Of a stretch of 64,000 nt of DNA, positions 16,940 through 25,992 are shown one piece after another. Position 1 is the first letter of the stretch; every line of letters starts with the position of its first letter. The notes under the pieces were generated by a model, which had not been told where the DNA came from, searched no databases, and saw only the letters and a list, made by a program, of their open reading frames with translations. Source of the DNA: Candidatus Latescibacterota bacterium (GTDB lineage: Bacteria; Latescibacterota; UBA2968); NCBI GenBank assembly GCA_022824945.1, contig JAJDYX010000043.1:1-64000 (forward strand), written 5' to 3'. Both the position numbers and the translations under genes were made by a program.

Positions 16940-17617
16940 ATGATCAAAACCGTCAACCTCCAGAAAGTCTATACCACCGAAGAAGTGGAAACCACGGCTC
17001 TGAACAATGTCAACGTAGATATTGACGAAGGCGAATTCGTCGCCATCATGGGACCGTCTGGATGCGGCAAATCCACACTCTTGAACGTACTCGGTCTGCT
17101 GGACAATCCGAGCGGCGGAGAATACTTTCTGAACGAAGAAGAAGTCTCCAAACACACCGAGCGGCAAAGAGCCAACACCCGCAAGTCAAATATTGGCTTT
17201 GTATTTCAAAGTTTCAACCTCATCGACGAACTGACCGTCGCCGAAAACGTGGAACTGCCCCTGCTGTATCTGGGCTTACCAACCAGCGAGCGCAAACAGC
17301 GCCTGGATGAATCGCTCGAATACATGGGCATCAAACACCGCGAAAAGCACTTCCCGCAGCAATTATCCGGCGGTCAACAGCAGCGCGTAGCCGTGGCGAG
17401 AGCCGTCATATCAAACCCCAACATCATCCTCGCAGACGAGCCAACGGGTAATCTCGACTCGGCAAACGGCAACGAGGTCATGGATCTGTTGACCGAACTG
17501 AACAAAAACGGCACCACAATCGTCATGGTAACGCACAACTCGCACGACGCGGGATACGCGAATCGCATCATCCACTTATTCGACGGCCATGTCGTGACAG
17601 AGAACATCAAAGGATAG
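16940..17617 (+). CDS. MacB/LolD-type ABC transporter ATPase 1
   Basis: The start ATG 16940 follows AGAGGAG. The 225-residue protein has all nucleotide-binding motifs: Walker A G-P-S-G-C-G-K-S (about 39-46), Q-loop V-F-Q-S (about 90), signature L-S-G-G-Q-Q-Q-R (about 143), Walker B I-I-L-A-D-E-P with D-loop G-N-L-D, and the H-loop histidine in V-T-H-N. It belongs to the MacB/LolD class that powers mechanotransmission permeases. Its position after the permeases and adaptor, before a terminator, marks it as the energy source of this unit. Confidence 0.94.
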   Translation: MIKTVNLQKVYTTEEVETTALNNVNVDIDEGEFVAIMGPSGCGKSTLLNVLGLLDNPSGGEYFLNEEEVSKHTERQRANTRKSNIGFVFQSFNLIDELTVAENVELPLLYLGLPTSERKQRLDESLEYMGIKHREKHFPQQLSGGQQQRVAVARAVISNPNIILADEPTGNLDSANGNEVMDLLTELNKNGTTIVMVTHNSHDAGYANRIIHLFDGHVVTENIKG

Positions 17618-17648
17618 CGCGATTGTCATTAACTTCACAGGTACACAG

Positions 17649-17675
17649 AAAGACCGATAGGCCCATCGGTCTTTT
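17649..17675 (+). terminator. Terminator ending the second sigma54 unit
   Basis: A perfect 10-bp stem AAAGACCGAT/ATCGGTCTTT with a six-base loop (AGGCCC), the T run being partly inside the stem. It lies 31 bases after the ATPase stop and before the next permease gene. Confidence 0.75.
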
Positions 17676-17747
17676 GTAGCAGTCGGATTTTAGCGATCAG
17701 TAGTAAAAGCTATCCTGAGTATCGCCTATCCATAAGGGAATTGACTC

Positions 17748-20183
17748 ATGGTCAAAAATTATCTGACAGTCGCCATTCGCAACATCGCCAAAAATAAGAC
17801 ATTCTCCGCAATCAACATCATCGGACTTGCGATAGGGATGGCGTGTTGTGTGCTGATTTTTTCGACAGTGCATCAACAATGGTCTTTTGATCGGTTTCAC
17901 AAAAACAAAGATGTGATCTTTCGAGTATTAACGCGGGAAATCACCAGAGAAGGCGAAGTCGCATTTACAGTATTACAGCCGAAGGAACTCTCAGGCACAT
18001 TGAAGGACGCATTTCCAGAAATCGTTCACACAACGCGATTTGCCAGTTCGTATGTGATTGTCGGGCGTGAGGACAAGCTGTTTCAAGAACGCATTGCACT
18101 AATAGATCCGCCTTATTTGCAGATGTTTACCTATCCACTGTTAGCGGGAAATGCAGATTCTGCGCTTGACGATTTGCACAGCGTGGTCATCAGCGAGCGC
18201 GTGGCGAGAAAATACTTTGGTGAGACAGAAAATTACGCCCATGTGATAGGCCAATCGCTGCGTATTAAAGGCGCTCGAGATCCGCAAGATTTTGTGGTGA
18301 CAGGCATTATGAAAGCCTTGCCGTTGACCTCGAGTATGCGTGGAAATGATATTCTAATACCCTTTGAGAATGCATATCGAAATGACACATGGTATTTCAG
18401 GACGTCGCAGTCCCGGAGTGGGAATATTGTATCGACTTATGTTCAAATCCAGGACGCGAGTCAGACAACAGCATTGAATGAAAAACTCGCTTCTTTTGCC
18501 AGCGAACTTCTGGACAAGCAGCGAAGCAGAAGGATCAAGAGCGGGCGTATTCAAGATCGCGCCGATGCGTTTCAACTACAGTTGCAAGCACTCGTAGATA
18601 TTCATTTTCAAAATGAGGTGCGCGGAGGATACGCGCAAAAGATCAGCCCGATGTTTGCTTATGTCCTATCAGCCATTGGTATGGCGGTATTGCTGATCGC
18701 ATGTATCAATTTTACAACCCTGTCACTGGGACAATCGGCGCAGCGATCGCTTGAAGTGGGCATGCGCAAGGTGTTGGGCGCACATCGCGGTAACTTGATG
18801 CGGCAGTTTTGGGGTGAAACTCTGATGATGAGTTTGCTGGCTCTGATCCTGGGGTTGGCACTTGCAGAATTGTTTCTGCCGGTATTTAATAACCTGATGG
18901 GCGGGGCAGTAGCGATTGTGCCGAGTTGGGAATTGGTCGTTGCGCTGATGGGTATTCTCGTATTTGTAGGGCTTGTCGCAGGCAGTTATCCAGCACTCAT
19001 CCTGTCAAAATTTCAACCCATATCCGTATTTAAAGGCAACACGCGGACAAGACGGCGCAAACCCTTTACACGCGCCCTCGTCATAGTGCAATATGCTTTG
19101 TCGATTGTTTTGATGATTGGCACGGGAATCATGGCGCAACAATTGGATTATTTGCAGTCGAAAAGTTTGGGATATACCAGCGAACAGGTGGTGGTCCTGG
19201 ACAAGGCGACGCCGGAAACTCCCCAACGCTTGCGCGATGCCTTACGCGGTCATGATCGCATCATAAATATTGCTGGCGGTGGCTATTCATTTGTAAATAG
19301 CCAAGAACAAAGAGGCCATAGATTGCCCAATGGCAAGTTGATCACTATCTGGACCATGTGGATTGATGAAGCCTATCTGAAAACACTGGGGATTGGCCTG
19401 AAGATGGGGCGAAACTTTTCCACAGATTTTCCGAGCGATCCTCAGCGGGCTGTAATTGTCAATGAAACACTCGTAGATATTTTTGGATGGGATAACCCCA
19501 TTGGACAGCCAATTCCCGTACTGAACAAAAAAGAGCCGCACCAGGTGATTGGGGTGGTGAAAAATTTTCACTTCGAATCGCTCCACAGCGAAATCGAGCC
19601 GATTGTATTTTATAACTCAATAGGCGACTCGCCAGGCGACCGCGGCCCAAGCGTGATTCTCGTGCGTATTCGCCCAGAAGATGTGAACGGCAGCATTGAG
19701 TTGCTGCGAGAAACCTGGAAAAAAATTGAACCCGAGCGTCCATTTTCAATCGCATTCCTGGATCAACAGGTCAACGAGCAATACCACGCAGAACAGCGCT
19801 GGCTCCGAATCGTCTGGTACGCATCGGGATTTGGCATTCTGATCGCGTGTCTGGGTTTATTTGGCCTCGCATCCCTATCTGTTTCGCAGCGCACCAAAGA
19901 AATTGGCATCCACAAGGTATTGGGCGCATCGGTAAGTGAGATCACCGCGCTTCTATCCCGGGAATTTGTACTCCTCCTCACCATCGCCAATCTCATCGCC
20001 TGGCCCGTGGCCTACTGGGCAATGGGACAATGGCTCAACGGCTTTGCATACCGCATTGATCCCGGAATAAAAACATATCTTCTGTGTAGCCTGTTAGCCG
20101 TTATCATCGCCCTGTGTACCGTAAGCCTCCAGGCCATCCGCGCAGCGCGTTCCAATCCCGTTGACGCCTTGCGGTATGAGTAG
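17748..20183 (+). CDS. MacB/FtsX-type ABC transporter permease 4
   Basis: The 811-residue protein has the double-FtsX layout, first block from about 302 (Q-R-S-L-E-V-G-M-R-K-V-L-G-A-H) and second from about 690 (Q-R-T-K-E-I-G-I-H-K-V-L-G-A-S, with His where the others have Arg). The N-terminus M-V-K-N-Y-L-T-V-A-I-R-N resembles that of permease 2. AAGGGA precedes the start. It opens a third export unit that runs to 24223 with a small protein, ATPase 2, an HD enzyme and permease 5. No sigma54 element was found in its 72-base upstream gap. Confidence 0.93.
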   Translation: MVKNYLTVAIRNIAKNKTFSAINIIGLAIGMACCVLIFSTVHQQWSFDRFHKNKDVIFRVLTREITREGEVAFTVLQPKELSGTLKDAFPEIVHTTRFASSYVIVGREDKLFQERIALIDPPYLQMFTYPLLAGNADSALDDLHSVVISERVARKYFGETENYAHVIGQSLRIKGARDPQDFVVTGIMKALPLTSSMRGNDILIPFENAYRNDTWYFRTSQSRSGNIVSTYVQIQDASQTTALNEKLASFASELLDKQRSRRIKSGRIQDRADAFQLQLQALVDIHFQNEVRGGYAQKISPMFAYVLSAIGMAVLLIACINFTTLSLGQSAQRSLEVGMRKVLGAHRGNLMRQFWGETLMMSLLALILGLALAELFLPVFNNLMGGAVAIVPSWELVVALMGILVFVGLVAGSYPALILSKFQPISVFKGNTRTRRRKPFTRALVIVQYALSIVLMIGTGIMAQQLDYLQSKSLGYTSEQVVVLDKATPETPQRLRDALRGHDRIINIAGGGYSFVNSQEQRGHRLPNGKLITIWTMWIDEAYLKTLGIGLKMGRNFSTDFPSDPQRAVIVNETLVDIFGWDNPIGQPIPVLNKKEPHQVIGVVKNFHFESLHSEIEPIVFYNSIGDSPGDRGPSVILVRIRPEDVNGSIELLRETWKKIEPERPFSIAFLDQQVNEQYHAEQRWLRIVWYASGFGILIACLGLFGLASLSVSQRTKEIGIHKVLGASVSEITALLSREFVLLLTIANLIAWPVAYWAMGQWLNGFAYRIDPGIKTYLLCSLLAVIIALCTVSLQAIRAARSNPVDALRYE

Positions 20184-20210
20184 TACTGACCGCAACTCCG
20201 GAGAATCACC

Positions 20211-20468
20211 ATGCCTAAAATCTCGATCAAATTGCCACCTTTAGACGCCGAAGACACCGTGGAAGTAACCGTAGTGGTAAACGGCAAAAGCAGAAAATAC
20301 GATTACCGCCTGGAACTATTCGCCTGGGAGGAACACGCCGAACCTCACGAACAGAGAGTCACGTGTTTGAAACGGATTGTGGAAAACTACGACGAAGACT
20401 GGTCCCTCGTAGAAATTGGCGAGCCATCTGAACACGAGGTATCCATCTTATTCGAACGACGCGCATAA
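20211..20468 (+). CDS. Small conserved-looking acidic protein
   Basis: GGAG lies before ATG 20211, and the gene sits between permease 4 and ATPase 2 with gaps of 27 and 23 bases. The 85-residue product has an N-terminal beta-hairpin-like stretch (V-E-V-T-V-V-V-N-G-K-S-R-K-Y-D-Y-R-L) and an acidic C-terminal half; no signal or membrane segment is present. It is therefore likely cytoplasmic. The family is not recognised, but tight packing suggests a role with the ATPase. Confidence 0.72.
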   Translation: MPKISIKLPPLDAEDTVEVTVVVNGKSRKYDYRLELFAWEEHAEPHEQRVTCLKRIVENYDEDWSLVEIGEPSEHEVSILFERRA

Positions 20469-20491
20469 GTCATATATAAAAGGAGATAGAG

Positions 20492-21166
20492 ATGATCGAA
20501 CTAAAAAACATCGAAAAATACTACGAAAACGGCATCGTAAAAACATTCGTACTCCGGCGAATAGACCTGCAAATCCGCGAAGGAGAATTTGTATCCATCA
20601 TGGGACCCTCTGGAGCCGGCAAATCAACCCTATTGCACATCCTGGGCATGTTGGACACCGCCTCGAATGGAGAGTATCATTTTTACAACCGCGCAGTGCA
20701 CAAACTGGACGAACGCGCATTGACCGAGCTACACCGCGATCACATCGGATTTGTATTTCAAAGTTACCATCTAATCGACGAACTAACCGTCGCCGAAAAT
20801 TTGGAAACACCCCTCTTATATCAAAAAGTAAAAGGCGCCGAACGCAAAGGGCGGATCGCCGAAATGCTGGACCGCTTCAACATCGTAGCAAAAAAGCGAC
20901 TATTCCCCAACCAGTTATCCGGCGGACAACAGCAACTGGTGGGCATAGCCCGGGCATTGATCACGCAACCAAAATTGATCCTGGCCGACGAACCAACCGG
21001 CAACTTAAACTCGGCAGAAGGCGAGCGGATCATGACCCTCTTCAAACATCTAAACGCCGAAGGCGTAACCATTGTCCAATGCACCCATTCAGAGAAGAAC
21101 GCCGCTTATGGAGACCGCATCGTACATCTATCGGACGGATGGTTGGACCGGGATGAGCATTTGTAA
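20492..21166 (+). CDS. MacB/LolD-type ABC transporter ATPase 2 with altered motifs
   Basis: AGGAG lies before ATG 20492. The 224-residue protein keeps Walker A (G-P-S-G-A-G-K-S), Q-loop V-F-Q-S, Walker B I-L-A-D-E-P and an H-loop His (C-T-H-S). The signature reads L-S-G-G-Q-Q-Q-L with Leu in place of the usual Arg, and the D-loop reads G-N-L-N instead of G-N-L-D. These changes are absent from ATPase 1. The motifs needed for ATP hydrolysis remain, so it is probably active but with changed coupling. It should energise permeases 4 and 5. Confidence 0.93.
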   Translation: MIELKNIEKYYENGIVKTFVLRRIDLQIREGEFVSIMGPSGAGKSTLLHILGMLDTASNGEYHFYNRAVHKLDERALTELHRDHIGFVFQSYHLIDELTVAENLETPLLYQKVKGAERKGRIAEMLDRFNIVAKKRLFPNQLSGGQQQLVGIARALITQPKLILADEPTGNLNSAEGERIMTLFKHLNAEGVTIVQCTHSEKNAAYGDRIVHLSDGWLDRDEHL

Positions 21167-21219
21167 CCCCTCCAATTAAATTTATCACTCGAACATTTTT
21201 AGAGAAAGATGGTGCCAAA

Positions 21220-21816
21220 ATGAAGGAACGCATCGATCCAACACTCGCGAACGAATTGGCCGAAGGCAGTCCAGAAAAAAAAATAGATGCCCTGTTCGCC
21301 TACATGGAAGCGAGGGGCCAGTCCTACTACGACGAAGTCGTAACGCAACTCGAACACGCGCTCCAGTGCGCCAATCTGGCCCAGCTCGTCAATGGAGACG
21401 CGATTCAGATAACTGCTGCACTATTGCACGATATCGGCCATTTTCTGATGGACGAACACGCAGAAAACGCAGATTTCCACACCCAGGACTTTCTCCACGA
21501 AGAAGTGGGCGCCGCGTATATAGCGCCCTTTTTTATCGAGGCGGTGACCGAACCGGTGAAACTTCACGTTCCGGCCAAGCGATACATCTGCACCACGGAT
21601 TCAACCTACTACAACACCCTATCCGAAGCCTCTAAGCATAGTTTCCAACTGCAAGGAGGCCTCATGTCAGATCGGGAAAGGACCGAGTTCGAAAGCAATC
21701 CTTACTACCAGAATGCCGTGCACCTCAGGAAATGGGATGATCTGGCCAAGGTGAAGAACCTGGAAACCCCAGAGCTCGAAACGTACAGGGACGCAGTGGC
21801 GCATTGTCTGATTTAA
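21220..21816 (+). CDS. PhnZ-like HD-domain oxygenase
   Basis: The 198-residue protein matches the PhnZ/TmpB group of mixed-valent di-iron HD oxygenases, which cleave C-P bonds of 2-aminoethylphosphonate-type compounds. Metal ligands are H46, H70-D71, H74, H93, H116 and D173, at nearly constant offset (+12 or +13) from the PhnZ ligands as I recall them. The Tyr and Glu that set PhnZ apart from HD phosphohydrolases are also present as Y36 and E39. No partner hydroxylase (PhnY-like) is next to it. Its stop is seven bases from the start of permease 5, so the two share an operon. Confidence 0.82.
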   Translation: MKERIDPTLANELAEGSPEKKIDALFAYMEARGQSYYDEVVTQLEHALQCANLAQLVNGDAIQITAALLHDIGHFLMDEHAENADFHTQDFLHEEVGAAYIAPFFIEAVTEPVKLHVPAKRYICTTDSTYYNTLSEASKHSFQLQGGLMSDRERTEFESNPYYQNAVHLRKWDDLAKVKNLETPELETYRDAVAHCLI

Positions 21817-21823
21817 AAAAATC

Positions 21824-24223
21824 ATGTTCCAAAACTATCTGAAAATCGCCCTGCGCAATTTGATGCGCCACAAAGGATACTCGCTAATCAACGTACTGGG
21901 ATTATCGGTAGGCGTGGCTTGTTGTGTCCTCATCGGATTATTTATTCACGATGAATTTCGCGTGGATCGGTTTCACACAAAGAGCGATCGGATTTACAAA
22001 TTGATCCGCGAGATGCGCAACGACGACGGCACCCGTGACATGGGTTTTGGCACATCGGGCGCAGCGGGTCCCGCGCTCAAAAAAGACTATTCAGAAATCG
22101 AAACAGTCGTGCGATATATGCCGGACTACACCTGGACCACGTATAAAGACCGCAAATTCAATCAGCGGTTCTGTTTGACAGATCCCGATTTTTTGGAAGT
22201 CTTCGATTTTGAACTGGTAAAGGGAGATCGCGCGACGGCACTCAAAGAACCGCTCTCCATTTTGGTGACAGAGACAACGGCGCGGCGATTTTTTGGGAGT
22301 GACGATCCAATAGGAAAAGTACTCACCGTCGATGACCGGTATATGGGTGGGGTATATACGATTACCGGGGTGCTGAAAAACGCGCCTCGACATTCAACCC
22401 TGCAATTTGATATCGTATGTGCAACGGTGAATACCCGTTGGACGCGGAACGTATTTGAAACGTGGGCGGTGGATTCAACCTGGCGACCGGCAAACAATTA
22501 CATCTTATTGCGAGAAGGCGCAGATGCGAAATCACTCGAAGCAAAATTGCCTGAATTCATGGCGCGATACATGGGAGATGAGATCGTCAAAAAGAGCACC
22601 TATTTTTTGCAGCCTTTAGAGCGCATGTATCTGTATTCCAAAGTGGATTATGGCATTTCATCTTATAGCGACATTACATATGTGTACCTGTTTGCGATCA
22701 TCGGAATATTTATTTTACTGATTGCGTGCATCAACTTTATGAACCTATCAACAGCGCGCTCAGCGCGACGGGCACGCGAAGTTGGGTTGCGAAAAGTGGT
22801 AGGAGCCTATCGCATCCAATTGATTCGACAATTTCTGGGAGAAACATTTTTAACCGCACTGCTGGCCGGGATATTGTCACTTATTATTGTAAAATTCTCA
22901 CTACCCCTCCTGAATAACTTTGCCCAAAAAACAATCGCGCTTGAAGGACAGACCCTGTGGTATGCGATTGCCGGACTATGTGCTTTAACCGTGCTGGTAA
23001 GCGTACTCGCCGGAGGATATCCCGCGCTATTTCTATCCAGTTTTCGACCCGTGACAGTACTGAAAGGCACGCTTGTTTCAGGTACCAAAAGCGGCCGATT
23101 GCGACAGATCCTCGTGGTATTTCAATTTGCGATCTCGACATTTTTAATCGCGGGTACATACACCGTATATCAGCAGTTGAATTACGTACAAAATAAGAAC
23201 CTGGGATTTGATAAAGATCTCATGATCATGACCTGGCTATTTGCGACAGACCGGCGATTGACGGATGATTATTTGAACATCAAGAATGAATTTTTGAAGC
23301 ACCCAAACATCTTGAAAGCATCGGCATCGCATTCTACGATGGGATATGGGGGACAATTGGACAGGGTATTTCCCGAGGGAAGAGGAGGTGAAGACTGGCG
23401 GATGCGCGTCCTGGGCGTGGATGAAGCCTTTTTAGACACCTACAATCTGGAACTCACAGCGGGTCGCAATTTTTCACTGGCCGTAACAACCGATACGTCT
23501 CAGGCGTTTATCTTAAACGAGACTGCCGTGCAGCGATTGGGATGGACCGAGCCGCTTGGAAAGGAATTTGGATGGGCCACGGATAACCGGGAGAAGGGCG
23601 TTGTGATCGGCGTTGTGAAAGATTTTCACAACCGGTCGCTACACGAAGTCATTCGGCCCGTGGCGATCGCGATGTGGCAACCCAAGTTCAACGTGCTATC
23701 ACTAAAAATTCGCGGCCAGGATATTGACGAGACGCTTAAATATATCGGTGAAATATGGCGAAAATATATCCCCGAAAAGCCGTTTTATTATCGTTTTTTA
23801 GACGAAAACCTGGCGCGGTATTATCTGGCTGAACAACGGATAGGAACACTTATAACCGTATTTGCCGGACTGGCGATTGTAATAGCGTGCCTGGGCCTGT
23901 TTGGCCTGGCGGCATTTACAGCAGAGCAGCGTACCAAAGAAATTGGCATCCGCAAGACACTGGGCGCATCCGTCCCCAATATCGTACGCCTGCTCTCGCG
24001 GGAAGTTGTGATTCTGGTACTCCTGGCCAACCTGATCGCATTTCCGCTGGCCTATTGGGTCATGAACGAATGGTTGGCGGGGTTTGCGTATCGCATAGAT
24101 CTGGGTGCGCTGGTATTTGTGTCGAGCGGATTGCTAACAATGGCAATCGCGATCATGACCGTAAGCACCCAGGCTATTCGCGCAGCCCTGACCGATCCAG
24201 CCACAGCGTTGAGATATGAATGA
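21824..24223 (+). CDS. MacB/FtsX-type ABC transporter permease 5
   Basis: A 799-residue double-FtsX permease with first block from about 284 (R-A-R-E-V-G-L-R-K-V-V-G-A-Y) and second from about 675 (R-T-K-E-I-G-I-R-K-T-L-G-A-S). It shares G-T-S-G-A-A-G-P and Y-M-G-D-E-I segments with permease 2. The start lies seven bases after the HD gene, with no good ribosome binding site, so it may rely on translational coupling. It ends four bases before the converging PcfJ-like gene. Confidence 0.92.
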   Translation: MFQNYLKIALRNLMRHKGYSLINVLGLSVGVACCVLIGLFIHDEFRVDRFHTKSDRIYKLIREMRNDDGTRDMGFGTSGAAGPALKKDYSEIETVVRYMPDYTWTTYKDRKFNQRFCLTDPDFLEVFDFELVKGDRATALKEPLSILVTETTARRFFGSDDPIGKVLTVDDRYMGGVYTITGVLKNAPRHSTLQFDIVCATVNTRWTRNVFETWAVDSTWRPANNYILLREGADAKSLEAKLPEFMARYMGDEIVKKSTYFLQPLERMYLYSKVDYGISSYSDITYVYLFAIIGIFILLIACINFMNLSTARSARRAREVGLRKVVGAYRIQLIRQFLGETFLTALLAGILSLIIVKFSLPLLNNFAQKTIALEGQTLWYAIAGLCALTVLVSVLAGGYPALFLSSFRPVTVLKGTLVSGTKSGRLRQILVVFQFAISTFLIAGTYTVYQQLNYVQNKNLGFDKDLMIMTWLFATDRRLTDDYLNIKNEFLKHPNILKASASHSTMGYGGQLDRVFPEGRGGEDWRMRVLGVDEAFLDTYNLELTAGRNFSLAVTTDTSQAFILNETAVQRLGWTEPLGKEFGWATDNREKGVVIGVVKDFHNRSLHEVIRPVAIAMWQPKFNVLSLKIRGQDIDETLKYIGEIWRKYIPEKPFYYRFLDENLARYYLAEQRIGTLITVFAGLAIVIACLGLFGLAAFTAEQRTKEIGIRKTLGASVPNIVRLLSREVVILVLLANLIAFPLAYWVMNEWLAGFAYRIDLGALVFVSSGLLTMAIAIMTVSTQAIRAALTDPATALRYE

Positions 24224-24227
24224 CCCC

Positions 24228-25946
24228 TCACACCCCACGCGACATAGACAGCCCCTCTTGCTCCCGCCACAGATACAACACATGGCGCGACTTCCGCAAA
24301 TGGCGTTCATACTCCTTGCTAAAATCTCGACGCTTGCCACTCGGCGTTCTGCCATTGGGTCGCGCATTGCACTTCCCGCGCGCCTGCGTAATGCTTCGGC
24401 TGCCATTTTGCACCGCAATCGTCATCACCCGATGCGTCTCCTCCTCCGGCGTCGTAACCTGCATCGTCCAGATTGACGACTTCCCGGTCTTGCAATTATT
24501 CGCATAAGACCCCACGCAATGGTGCATCTTGCGTCCCTCGAGGGACAACTCTTTTGCCGACAGCAACTCCGTAATCGTCCACCGCTCCTTTTCATTCCCA
24601 TAATTATCCGTCGCCGTCCAATCCAGCTCATTGAGACCCGAAGGCGCCCACACCTTTGCGGGCAAGCGGTTCTGCCTCGCCAACTGCCGGTGCCAAAACT
24701 CAACCTGCCGCAGCAACTTGACCATACTGCGCCCCTTAATCGAAAAATTCGGCTGCTCGGGAGGCAGTTGCACAACCTCGCCATCAACCGTCTCCTCTCG
24801 AGGCACGTATTTCTGATTGTAAATATAATCCACAATCGGTCCCACCTCATCGGGATCGAGCATCGGATTATTCACAAAAAAATGCACCACCTTATGCCAG
24901 AAATCTTCGCATTCAAAGGACGACCCCAACCGCGTACCATTCACCGCGCGCGCCAGCGGCTCTTCCCCGCCAAGCCCCAGAATTTGACCCCGCCGAAACG
25001 CCTCGTAAATCGTGTAATCGTGCGGCGACTCCAAAAACAAATGCGCCATCTTCTTCGTCAGCGTCAGCGGAACATCTGCCTTGCGAATATTTCCGCCCGT
25101 TCCCACATGCACAAACCATCCCTGCTGCTGCCGCGCCTCGTCTTCCAAGCCGAGAAACCACGCAATATCCATAAACGCGGGCACATCGTATTTCGCGAGC
25201 AAATGTCGCGCAAGAGAACCAAACTGCTTGCGCCCATTGTGCGAATCTGGCCGCCAATCCGCAGGATCGCGCAACCACCGCTTGTGCCAACTCGCCAGTG
25301 CGCCCAACCCCTCGATAAATGTATTCCCATCACATGGACCCAGACGCACAATCGCGGGCTTGACGTCAAAAAAATCGCCCCGCTTTTCCACATGAAGCAA
25401 CAACTGCAACAGCGCGCGACGCCCCTTGCGGTCTCTCCCCAGCCCATCAAAAGCCCGCTGGATCTTTTGCAAATGCGGGCGATTCAACTCCGCCTCCGAC
25501 AGCTTGCCCTCATAAATGGCCCGAATCGTCTCCTGTGGTCGCCGCGTGTGATTCTTCATCTTCGCCAAAACCGCATCGCTCTTTAACCGCTCGGCCAAAT
25601 CGCGCTCTTTCTTGCGCTGAGCAACGCTCTTATGCGTTCCCGTACTCAACCCATTTGCGGAACACCACGCGGTATAATCCGCAACCGTCTTTAACCCCAA
25701 CGCACTGATATGGCGCACAAATTCCTGCTCGGCCAATTCCACATCAATCGCCCGATCAGCAACCTTGCGCTCCTGCCGTCGCTCCTGCCAGCTCTTATTC
25801 AGCGCCCCATTAAATCCATGATCCCGACACCACGCCTGGTATTGCCCCACACTCGTCAACCCCAGCGACCGAATATGCGCCGTCAAATCCGCATTCGCCT
25901 TGCCAGCAGCCCCTCTGTGCCGTCTCTTTTTTCGTTTTGTAGCCAT
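24228..25946 (-). CDS. PcfJ-like domain protein
   Basis: The start at 25946 follows AGGAG six bases upstream; a longer form from 25967 is possible. The 572-residue protein begins with a very basic segment (T-K-R-K-K-R-R-H-R) and repeated helical segments around L-G-L-x-T/S-V-x-x-Y-x-x-W-C. The C-terminal third has the PcfJ-type core: L-E-G-R-K-M-H-H-C-V-G-S-Y followed by S-I-W-T-M-Q-V and I-T-Q-A-R-G-K-C-N. PcfJ-like proteins are known from conjugative elements, but many are chromosomal and of unknown function. It lies 46 bases downstream of the ThDP enzyme and probably shares its transcript. Confidence 0.75.
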   Translation of the reverse strand: MATKRKKRRHRGAAGKANADLTAHIRSLGLTSVGQYQAWCRDHGFNGALNKSWQERRQERKVADRAIDVELAEQEFVRHISALGLKTVADYTAWCSANGLSTGTHKSVAQRKKERDLAERLKSDAVLAKMKNHTRRPQETIRAIYEGKLSEAELNRPHLQKIQRAFDGLGRDRKGRRALLQLLLHVEKRGDFFDVKPAIVRLGPCDGNTFIEGLGALASWHKRWLRDPADWRPDSHNGRKQFGSLARHLLAKYDVPAFMDIAWFLGLEDEARQQQGWFVHVGTGGNIRKADVPLTLTKKMAHLFLESPHDYTIYEAFRRGQILGLGGEEPLARAVNGTRLGSSFECEDFWHKVVHFFVNNPMLDPDEVGPIVDYIYNQKYVPREETVDGEVVQLPPEQPNFSIKGRSMVKLLRQVEFWHRQLARQNRLPAKVWAPSGLNELDWTATDNYGNEKERWTITELLSAKELSLEGRKMHHCVGSYANNCKTGKSSIWTMQVTTPEEETHRVMTIAVQNGSRSITQARGKCNARPNGRTPSGKRRDFSKEYERHLRKSRHVLYLWREQEGLSMSRGV

Positions 25947-25992
25947 AACATTCTCCTGAGGATTCATCCTACCACTTATAAGGATGCACTTA

